Origin: Enterococcus faecalis_A
Lineage (GTDB): Bacteria > Bacillota > Bacilli > Lactobacillales > Enterococcaceae
Direction of reading: 5' to 3'
DNA: 64,000 nt
Assembly: GCA_051295955.1 (NCBI GenBank)
Contig: JBPDWA010000001.1
Location: 124,001 to 188,000 of the forward strand
The position numbers were made by a program, and so were the translations under genes. How positions within the stretch are numbered: the stretch's first letter is position 1; the number at the start of each line of letters is the position of its first letter. The notes beneath the pieces are model-generated. The model was not told where the DNA came from. It ran no database searches and saw only the letters and a program-made list of their open reading frames with translations. Positions 17,224 to 24,521 of this stretch are shown in pieces.

Positions 17224-18441
17224 TTAAATCTGGCTGGCTAATTTCTGATCGCTAGCGACCAATTTAGCAATACTCGTTTTTATCTCTGCAATAAGAGAAT
17301 TATATTCAGCAGTTTGGCTATCGATTTTAGCAATTTTCTCTTCATGTTTTGAGACAGGTATATTAACGATTGTTTGTTTAGAAGCACCTCCAGCTTCTAA
17401 TGACTTAATTTCTTCGATGCAACTTAGGGTTGTGCCGATATTTTGCGCCGCTTGTTCTGTTTTTTGCCATAATTCCTCAGCTTGTGTGATAGCATTTTGA
17501 TATTTCTTTTTGAGTGATTTTGAAATGGTTTCGTTCATTTTTGCGGCTGCCTCCACTACAAGGAGTGCTTCGCTATCATCCAAATATATTTCTTCATTGG
17601 TAGACATTTCACTACCACTAGCACTAAACTTCTTTCTTAGCTGAAATAAGTTCCATTTTTTCAACGATGCCTGATAAGCGATTTGAGACATTTTTACAGT
17701 TGGGCTACTGGTTGCTTCAAAGATAATATTGCCATTTTTGTCGAATTTCCAGTCTTTAATTCCGTGGCTCTCTCCATCAAACCAAAAGACGGTACCAAAG
17801 TCCGTAATCTTTTCTCGATCATTGCCATCTAAATATTTAACGGTAGAATCATCTAGTCTGCGGTAATTTTTGAACAGATAAGGATTTTCCATCATAAATT
17901 TCTTTTCATCTTCGTTAAGGGAATCGTATAAAAACCAGCCATTAAAAACAGTAGTTGGAATTTTATATTTTGCCCCAACTTTTAGCATATACGCCCCTTG
18001 ACTATAGCCACTTAACTGAGTCACATTATAGCCTTGTTCGTTAATCACAAAATTCACGAAATCATCTGCTTGCTTAGTTTGGAGTGAGCCACCGTCACTG
18101 GTATTTTTTGCAGTGATTGCTGTAACTAAATCAACCGGGTTTTTCCAGTCTGGATGCGTGCCTGCTGAAATAACCGCTACATTATTTATATCTCCTTGTG
18201 GGTATTCTTTTGTACTAGGAGCAACGGCAAAGCCTTGGTAGCCGTTGTTGTCAATATCCGCGGAAGCGATGACTTTATATTTTTTAGTTACATCATCAGA
18301 AGTTTTTATACTTACGATATTTTGTTCGGTTCCAGTTAGCTTATTATCTGGTTTTGCGACATAGGTTACTCCATCCTTATATTTGGGGTCAACTTTATAA
18401 ACTTCTTGGTTAAGAATACTTAGTTCTTCATCAGTATACAA
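17224..18441 (-). CDS. Lipase-domain protein with C-terminal helical tail (TslA-like type VII effector candidate)
   Basis: 405 residues, no signal peptide. The first 255 form an alpha/beta-hydrolase-like domain: a nucleophile elbow G-Y-S-Q-G (Ser147 in TQLSGYSQGAY), a likely catalytic His226 in DGESHGIKD, and acidic candidates at 205-208 between them. Residues about 260-405 are continuous charged helices, as in the targeting half of LXG proteins but at the C-terminus. That reversed order is known from the S. aureus type VII-secreted lipase TslA. TTG start directly follows the TGA of the upstream gene with AGGAGGAG before it. The frame is intact, unlike most genes around it. Alternative: an unrelated cytosolic lipase. 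Confidence 0.72.
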   Translation of the reverse strand: MYTDEELSILNQEVYKVDPKYKDGVTYVAKPDNKLTGTEQNIVSIKTSDDVTKKYKVIASADIDNNGYQGFAVAPSTKEYPQGDINNVAVISAGTHPDWKNPVDLVTAITAKNTSDGGSLQTKQADDFVNFVINEQGYNVTQLSGYSQGAYMLKVGAKYKIPTTVFNGWFLYDSLNEDEKKFMMENPYLFKNYRRLDDSTVKYLDGNDREKITDFGTVFWFDGESHGIKDWKFDKNGNIIFEATSSPTVKMSQIAYQASLKKWNLFQLRKKFSASGSEMSTNEEIYLDDSEALLVVEAAAKMNETISKSLKKKYQNAITQAEELWQKTEQAAQNIGTTLSCIEEIKSLEAGGASKQTIVNIPVSKHEEKIAKIDSQTAEYNSLIAEIKTSIAKLVASDQKLASQI

Positions 18442-18825
18442 TCAAATCTCCTCCTCGCTTAAATCGCTATAGATAACTTTAATTTTAGTTTCTGTTTTTC
18501 CGTCTTTTAATTTTGTTGCACCTCCATATCCATACGCTCCATCTTTTTCTATGGGGAGGCTAAGACTGATAATATCCTTTTCATTTTCAGTTATAATATC
18601 TGCACCAACTGCAACAAATCCAGCTAAATGATTATAGTTATACTCCTCTGAAAAACGAAGCTCTTTGATATCTGCAAATTCTTCTTTAAGACGTCTTGCC
18701 GCAACTTTCTCCCACTCAACAACCTGAGCCTCTTTTTCTTTCTGTTTAAACATATAAAATCCTCCTCCAATACCTGCTATTAGTAATAACACAACAATTA
18801 CACTTATAATCAGTTTTTTTCTCAT
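18442..18825 (-). CDS. Membrane-anchored protein, candidate immunity factor of the lipase module
   Basis: 127 residues: basic start, one hydrophobic segment (about 4-26, ISVIVVLLLIAGIGGGFYMF) and an extracytoplasmic domain of about 95 residues with LKEEFADIKELRFSEEYN. AAGGAT precedes the ATG. No lipobox Cys, so it is held by its transmembrane helix. It is the first gene of the operon and its TGA touches the lipase start. TslA-type lipases are neutralised by surface-facing lipoproteins (TilA, DUF1433); topology and position here match that role, but family membership is unproven. Confidence 0.6.
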   Translation of the reverse strand: MRKKLIISVIVVLLLIAGIGGGFYMFKQKEKEAQVVEWEKVAARRLKEEFADIKELRFSEEYNYNHLAGFVAVGADIITENEKDIISLSLPIEKDGAYGYGGATKLKDGKTETKIKVIYSDLSEEEI

Positions 18826-18871
18826 CGGTTTATCCTTAATGTTAATTTTTTAATTATTATATAATGAATTT

Positions 18872-18877
18872 ATTATA
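18872..18877 (-). promoter_or_regulatory. Possible -10 element of the lipase operon
   Basis: TATAAT on the minus strand, 47 bp before the first start codon of the operon, in AT-rich sequence. The -35 is poor (TAGACT at 18 bp), so support is weak. Confidence 0.3.
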
Positions 18878-18983
18878 CTTATCGTTAAAGTAAAAGTCTA
18901 TCTATTAAAAATTAAAAGATAGTTATTCTAGTTTAACTGGGCTGTTACAGCAATTTCATATTGAATTCTGATATTTCGCTATA

Positions 18984-19016
18984 CCATATATATGTAACAC
19001 AAAATAATATATATGG
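18984..19016. repeat. Inverted repeat in front of the second recombinase remnant
   Basis: Perfect 10-bp arms CCATATATAT (18984-18993) and ATATATATGG (19007-19016) separated by 13 nt. The right arm runs into the GGAGG site of the recombinase gene at 19028. Could be a recombinase recognition site or an operator. Confidence 0.6.
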
Positions 19017-19027
19017 AGGTTTCCAAC

Positions 19028-19683
19028 ATGGAAAAACAGCAGAAAAAGAAAGTAGAAGAATTAGAGAGGTTAGATAAGGTCAAAATCGGTTATGCTCGAG
19101 TTAGTACGCTTAACCAACATTTAGGGTTTGAATCTTAATTAGACTCTTTACGAGATTGCGATATCATCTTTTCAGAAAACAATCTGGAGATAATGACAAT
19201 CGTCCAGAGCTAACAAAAGCTATAACTCTTGCCAAACAACTCGCTAAACAAAATAAAATCATTACATTACAAATTTACAAACTAGACCGCCTCACTAGAA
19301 AAATGTTAACGTTAGCAAACATCATCGACGAACTAAACCAACACAATATTAAGCTTATTTCACTTCAAGAAAACATTGAAACAGACTCACTTACTGGACG
19401 CTTGCTTTGCCTTGTTCTTGGATATGTGGCAGAAATTGAACTAGATAATATCCGAATTAGGACAAAAGAAGGACTAAGAAAAGCTAAAGAGAACGGCGCT
19501 ATACTGGGAAAGCCCGCTTTGACAGATAAAAAGAAACAACAAATATTAGAGCAATACCAACTTAACGCTATGTCTGTAAAAATCATTGCTAAGCGCCTCA
19601 AGGTAAGTAGCTCCATCTATAAAACAGTGCGAGAAAGCCACGTAACGAAGCGGAAATTCATAAATAACACTTTTAAACAGTAA
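19028..19683 (+). pseudogene. Resolvase/invertase-type serine recombinase, inactivated
   Basis: Starts with a GGAGG site and ATG at 19028; the catalytic start KIGYARVSTLNQ is present. A TAA at about 19136 (where family members have Gln, as in ESQLDSL) and a frameshift near 19170 disable it. The remainder reads on from 19156 in another frame: NRPELTKA, KLDRLTRKM, GYVAEIELDNIRIRTKEGL and a C-terminal helix-turn-helix KKKQQILEQY to VKIIAKRLKVSS. Intact relatives are about 190-200 aa site-specific recombinases of transposons and plasmids. The missing functions leave it non-functional unless the two lesions are sequencing errors. Confidence 0.8.
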
Positions 19684-19716
19684 TTATATGTGATAAAATT
19701 TTCTTGGAACCATTTC

Positions 19717-19867
19717 TTTTCTTAACGAACGTCTAAAAAAGATAACTAATTTTGCAATTGTACATATATTACAAATACTTCTATTGGCTGATTTAACAAG
19801 GTTTTTACTTTTGTTGAGTCAGCTTTTTTGTTGTTTTTTCAAACATTTTCCTAACGACCGTTTGAAA
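19717..19867. repeat. Two imperfect 22-bp direct repeats with an AACG-NN-CGTT core
   Basis: Copies at 19717-19738 and 19846-19867 agree at 18 of 22 positions; the core is AACGAACGTC in the first and the palindrome AACGACCGTT in the second. They lie between the recombinase remnant and the surface protein gene, on either side of a terminator. Candidate recombinase or regulator sites. Confidence 0.5.
19787..19829 (+). terminator. Terminator after the recombinase remnant
   Basis: GCTGA--AACAA pairs with TTGTT--TCAGC (19787-19799 with 19811-19823; two internal mismatches), followed by six Ts. Confidence 0.75.
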
Positions 19868-19952
19868 TAGTTCATAACGGAGGTGAACCACAATTCTTAT
19901 CTAAGATGAATGGTTTTAAAAAAAGAAAAAACAAAGGAGCTGAATTTGAATC

Positions 19953-20971
19953 TTGAAGAATATGCGTATACAAAAATTAAAACAAAGCAAACGAATTAAG
20001 AAAGCGACAAAAGTATTAACAGTCGGTTTACTGGTTTGTCCGCTAACAATTGGGCTGATTAAAGCACTGGCTGACGAGGCAGAAACTATCCCATCAGCAG
20101 AACAGGTAGAAGAAATACCTGTAACAACTGAGGAAATTGCACGAGTAGAAGAGACTGAAGCAAGCGAATCAGTTCAACCAGAAGAATCATTCACAGCTGA
20201 TGAATTAGACTTAATTAATGCTCGTAAAGTATTGGCTCAACTTGAGGTTTTAGACCCTTATAACTACACTGAAGAATCTTGGAATAAGATGATCGAATTA
20301 GATTCTTTAGGAGAAATATATGGAGCTTCTGGATCACTTAGAATGTTATGCGAATACCCTGATAATCAGATTATTAAGGGCTCAAAAGACAAAATTCAAC
20401 TAAACGTTTATGTGTGGACGGATAGATTAACCGAAGCTATGAAAGTATTAGTAAAAGTCGATAGTGGCGAAACCCCACTACAACAAAGTATTGCTAAGTT
20501 GAAGCATACTATTACAAGCGCTGAATCTAAATTAACGGAATCAGGCTATACCCCACAGAATCAATGAACGCATTAAAACAAGTCTTGCAAAATACTAAAG
20601 ACGTATTAGCTAACGCAAATAGCACCCAAGCAGAAATTGACGAAGCTCAAAAAGCCTTAGATTTAGCTATTGCTAACCTAGTTAAGGAAGATAACTCAAA
20701 CGGTAATACTGGAAACAACGGTTCAAATGATACAGGAAACAGCTCAAACGACCCGAGCACTTCTACCAACGGAAAAACAAACAACACAAATAACCAAACG
20801 AATAGCAATAAACAAAATAGCACTACCACAATAAACAAACCAGCTAGCAACAATACAAATAAAGACGGTTTACCACAAACTGGCGAACGGTCCGCAACAA
20901 CCGCTATACTTGCTGGCTTATCTCTAATAATGCTTTCTATACTTGCGTGGTTTAAGAGAAAGAAAGTATAA
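19953..20971 (+). pseudogene. LPXTG surface protein with FIVAR-like repeats, frameshifted
   Basis: Signal peptide from about residue 10 to 40 (KKATKVLTVGLLVCPL, ending near ALADE), an acidic Glu/Thr-rich segment, two FIVAR-like helical modules (YTEESWNKM; YTPQ followed by MNALKQVL), an Asn/Ser/Thr-rich wall-spanning stretch, then the sortase signal LPQTGE, a hydrophobic helix and the tail FKRKKV. The first frame stops at 20567 while the second runs from 20564; the module sequence continues smoothly if one base is added near 20558, so this was one protein. Native, it would be anchored to peptidoglycan by sortase A. As read, the N-terminal product lacks the anchor. Confidence 0.8.
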
Positions 20972-21027
20972 TTAAACTACCAACCCCATTAAGACCTTAC
21001 AAGAAAAATAAAGTTTTACTATAGGCG

Positions 21028-21068
21028 TTTTACCATAACCTATAGGTTATTTGGTAAAGTTTCTTATT
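21028..21068 (+). terminator. Terminator of the surface protein gene
   Basis: TTTACCATAACC pairs with GGTTAT--TGGTAAA (21028-21058) around a short loop, followed by TTTCTTATTTTCTT. Confidence 0.8.
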
Positions 21069-21370
21069 TTCTTAACTAAATTTCAAGTATGATTGTTCAT
21101 TTATGAATATATTGATATAATTATCCGTTGCAGATCATATATTTACAATTGGCAAACTTTTTTAACAGTTTGAGGATTGAAAAAATAATAAAATTTTTTA
21201 TTTAACAAGTCGCATGCTTTAAAATGAGTGTGCGATTTTATTTTATACATATTTAGGGCTAGTACTTTTTTTTTAGAATAAATTTGTATTCTTTAAAATT
21301 AAAAAAAAGTTTAAACTATAATAGAAATAAGTGGTATAATTTTATTATGAATAAGAACTGAGGTGAATAT
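21069..21370. other. AT-rich gap upstream of the cas operon
   Basis: No gene seen. It holds a second hairpin, AGTCGCAT/GTGCGATT (about 21208-21238), followed by TTTTATTTTAT, which probably acts as a further terminator insulating the cas operon, and the cas promoter. Confidence 0.55.
21311..21340 (+). promoter_or_regulatory. Candidate promoter of the cas operon
   Basis: TTAAAC (21311-21316), 18 bp, TATAAT (21335-21340), 31 bp before the cas3 start. A second TATAAT at 21317 overlaps the spacer. Confidence 0.45.
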
Positions 21371-23770
21371 ATGTATCTTGCTCATATAAGGAAAGAGGAG
21401 TATCAAGAACAGTTATTAAAAGATCATTTACAGCAAAGTGCGATCTTAAGTGGCCGCTGGGGGAAAAAGATTGGTTTGGAAAAGACCTGTTATTTAGCTG
21501 GATTGCTTCACGATTTAGGAAAGTACAGTGATGACTTTCAACAGTATTTGCGTAAAGCCGTGTCTGATCCTACGAGTGTGACCAAAGGCAGTGTAGATCA
21601 CTCAACAGCTGGAGGAAAGTTGCTATATGATTGTTGTCATCAAGAACAACAAGGACCTTTTTCCTTGATTTTAGCTGAATTAGTGGGCAATGCGATTATT
21701 TCCCATCACAGCAGTCGAGGCTTGCAGGACTTTTTTTCACTAAAAGAAGCGAAATCGGATTATTTGGCACGAGTAGTGGAAAAAGAAATTAAAGACTTTG
21801 GTCAGATAAAACAACGTTTTTTTGATGAAGTGATTTCACAAGTAGCTTTTAATCAGAAAATTGAAGAGGCAAAAGCAGAATTGAGAACGCTTTATTCGAT
21901 AGATGGAAAGGTCACAATGAAATTAAATAGTACCTTTTTCCTCTTGAAGTTTGTATATAGCTGTCTTTTAGATGCCGACCGTACTAACACGATGTTATTT
22001 GAAGCACGAGCAGAGTACCGCAAATCTGCTAACACAGCGTATTTAAAGCAGTATCAGCAACTTTTAGAAGAAGAAATTGCTTCTTTTAAAGGAGATACAA
22101 GGATTAATCGACTTCGCAGTCAGATGTCTGCTCAGTGTAAAGACTTTGCAGCAAAATCAACCGGCATCTACACTTTGTCAATTCCAACCGGCGGTGGTAA
22201 AACGTTGGCTTCTTTGCGTTTTGGTTTGCATCATGCTCTCAAACATGGCAAAGAACGAATTATTTATGTGGTGCCGTTTACGACAATCATCGAACAAAAT
22301 GCTGCGACAATTAGGGAAATATTGCAAGATGCAGAGCATATATTGGAACATCATTCAAATGTATTTAATGAAATAAGAGGTAGTAGGGAGCAAGAAGAAA
22401 TTGAGCGCAAGCAAGCGTTACTTAAGGATAATTGGGAAGCGCCGGTTATTTTTACCACGATGGTTCAGTTTTTAAATACTATTTATAGTAAAGGAACTCG
22501 CAATCCGCGGCGTTTTCATAATTTGACTAACGCAGTGCTTATTTTTGATGAGACACAAGGAGTACCGACTAAGTGTACGTATTTATTTAATGAGTGCTTG
22601 AACTTTTTAAAAAATTATGGTCAAACAACCAGTGTCTTATGTACAGCCACCCAACCTGCTTTAGAATATGTCGGACGAAAATTAGAAAAGAATGAATCAG
22701 GGGAAATGATTGCTAATTTAACGGAAATTGAGCAACAATTCAAGCGAGTAGAAGTTCTTGATAAAACCAAAGCCGAATCATGGTCTCTCGCTGAATTAGC
22801 TGATTTTACCCAGACAATTTTACAAGAAAAAAACAATTTATTAGTCATTTTAAATACAAAATCAGCTGTTTTGAATTTGTATCGTCAACTGCAAGAACAA
22901 GGAACAGACGCAGTTATATATCACCTAAGCACTTCCATGTGTGCGACCCATCGCAAAAAATTACTTAAGGAAATGATAGAAAAATTAGAAGCTGATCAAC
23001 GGATTGTCTGTATTACCACCCAATTGATTGAAGCCGGCGTTGACATAAGTTTCCAAGCAGTAATTCGTTCAGTAGCAGGTTTGGATTCGATTGCACAAGC
23101 AGCTGGACGATGCAACCGTCATGGCGAAGCTCAACGACAAGCGGTCTACCTAGTCAACCTTGCTGCTAAAGTTGAAAAGCTCGATAGGTTACCTGAAATC
23201 GCTCAAGGAAAAGCAATTACGATGCAGTTGCTTAGAGAACGTGCCGAAAGAAACGAGTCCACCGTTGATTTGCTTTCCCACCAAAGCCAAACGGAATATT
23301 TTAAACGATACTACCAGCATTTTGCTTCGTGGTTAGGCTATCCGGTTAACGGACAGCGGTATGTCTTGTTTGATTTACTCGGCATAAGTCAGCAAGCATG
23401 CAGCGATTATAAACGTGCCCATGGACGAGTTCCTACGCTGGCATTTAGAAGTAGTCCGAAAACAATCGCCGAACATTTTCAAGTCATTGAAAGTCCTACT
23501 ACTTCAGTGTTGGTTCCTTTTGAAGAAGGAAAAAATCTGATTGCAGATCTCAATGGTGTTCTAAAGCCAGAAGATTATGCGCCCACTCTGAAAAAGGCTC
23601 AGCAGTTTATAGTGAATCTATTTGATTACCAAAAGAGCGAGTTGGAAAAAAATGGCGTGATTTATCCCTTACTTAACGGTGAGGTTTGGGCTATTAAAGA
23701 CAGTGCTTATTCAGATGAGTTTGGTCTGGATCTGGAAGCACTAGCCGGAAATTCTTTTTTAAATTATTAA
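21371..23770 (+). CDS. cas3: CRISPR-associated helicase/nuclease Cas3 (type I-C)
   Basis: Signature enzyme of type I systems: recruited to a Cascade-bound target, unwinds and degrades DNA. 799 residues. HD nuclease domain first (LLHDLGKYSDDF, His47-Asp48; later HSTAGGK and ISHHSS), then an SF2 helicase with Walker A IPTGGGKT at about 268, a DETQ box near 393, TATQPAL motif III and QAAGRCNRHG motif VI. Both activities are in one chain, normal for I-C. TGAGGTG lies before the ATG. First gene of the seven-gene operon. Confidence 0.95.
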   Translation: MYLAHIRKEEYQEQLLKDHLQQSAILSGRWGKKIGLEKTCYLAGLLHDLGKYSDDFQQYLRKAVSDPTSVTKGSVDHSTAGGKLLYDCCHQEQQGPFSLILAELVGNAIISHHSSRGLQDFFSLKEAKSDYLARVVEKEIKDFGQIKQRFFDEVISQVAFNQKIEEAKAELRTLYSIDGKVTMKLNSTFFLLKFVYSCLLDADRTNTMLFEARAEYRKSANTAYLKQYQQLLEEEIASFKGDTRINRLRSQMSAQCKDFAAKSTGIYTLSIPTGGGKTLASLRFGLHHALKHGKERIIYVVPFTTIIEQNAATIREILQDAEHILEHHSNVFNEIRGSREQEEIERKQALLKDNWEAPVIFTTMVQFLNTIYSKGTRNPRRFHNLTNAVLIFDETQGVPTKCTYLFNECLNFLKNYGQTTSVLCTATQPALEYVGRKLEKNESGEMIANLTEIEQQFKRVEVLDKTKAESWSLAELADFTQTILQEKNNLLVILNTKSAVLNLYRQLQEQGTDAVIYHLSTSMCATHRKKLLKEMIEKLEADQRIVCITTQLIEAGVDISFQAVIRSVAGLDSIAQAAGRCNRHGEAQRQAVYLVNLAAKVEKLDRLPEIAQGKAITMQLLRERAERNESTVDLLSHQSQTEYFKRYYQHFASWLGYPVNGQRYVLFDLLGISQQACSDYKRAHGRVPTLAFRSSPKTIAEHFQVIESPTTSVLVPFEEGKNLIADLNGVLKPEDYAPTLKKAQQFIVNLFDYQKSELEKNGVIYPLLNGEVWAIKDSAYSDEFGLDLEALAGNSFLNY

Positions 23771-23789
23771 GCAAAAGGAGGAAGCAGCA

Positions 23790-24521
23790 GTGAAACGGAA
23801 AAACCAATTGGCGTTTAAAATTTACGGAGATTATGCCTTATTTACTGATCCGTTGACGAAAATGGGTGGCGAAAAAATGACGTATCAAGTGCCTACCTAT
23901 CAAGCGCTTAAAGGCATTACGGAATCCATCTATTGGAAGCCGACCATTATCTATTATATTGATGAAGTGCGTATTATGAATCCGATTCAAATGGAATCAA
24001 AAGGCATTCGCCCTATGAAGTATAACGATAGTAGTGCTAGTGACTTAGCCTATTATACCTACTTAAAAAAACCGTGTTATGAGGTGAAAGTTCATTTTGA
24101 ATTTAATCCTTATCGGCCTGATCTAAAGGGTGACTGGAATGAAGATAAACATTTTCAAATTTTAAAACGATCTATCAAAGCTGGCGGCAGAAGAGATATT
24201 TTTCTGGGAACAAGAGAGTGCCAAGGCTATGTCGAGCCTGTTGAATTCGGAAAAGAAAAAGGTCATTACGACGATTATGAAGGAGAACTGCATTTTGGTA
24301 CGATGGTTCACGGCCTATCCTACCCTGACGAGACTGGAAAAGATGAACTGGCCGTTCGTTTGTGGAAGCCGGTTATGAAAGAAGGCATTATCAAATTTGA
24401 TCGTCCAGAAGACTGCAACTTGGTTCGATCATTACGACCAATGTACGCCAAGCAATTTGAGCCAGAAAACATTGAATTAGCTGATCAATTATTTGATGCG
24501 CTAACAAGGGAGGCTGAGTGA
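23790..24521 (+). CDS. cas5c: Cas5 (type I-C), pre-crRNA endoribonuclease
   Basis: In type I-C there is no Cas6; Cas5 both cuts the repeat hairpin and caps the crRNA handle. 243 residues with a RAMP fold beginning LAFKIYGDYALFTDP and the typical TYQALKGITESIYWKP stretch. GTG start at 23790 preceded by AGGAGGAAG, 19 bp after cas3. Its stop overlaps the cas8 start. Confidence 0.93.
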   Translation: MKRKNQLAFKIYGDYALFTDPLTKMGGEKMTYQVPTYQALKGITESIYWKPTIIYYIDEVRIMNPIQMESKGIRPMKYNDSSASDLAYYTYLKKPCYEVKVHFEFNPYRPDLKGDWNEDKHFQILKRSIKAGGRRDIFLGTRECQGYVEPVEFGKEKGHYDDYEGELHFGTMVHGLSYPDETGKDELAVRLWKPVMKEGIIKFDRPEDCNLVRSLRPMYAKQFEPENIELADQLFDALTREAE

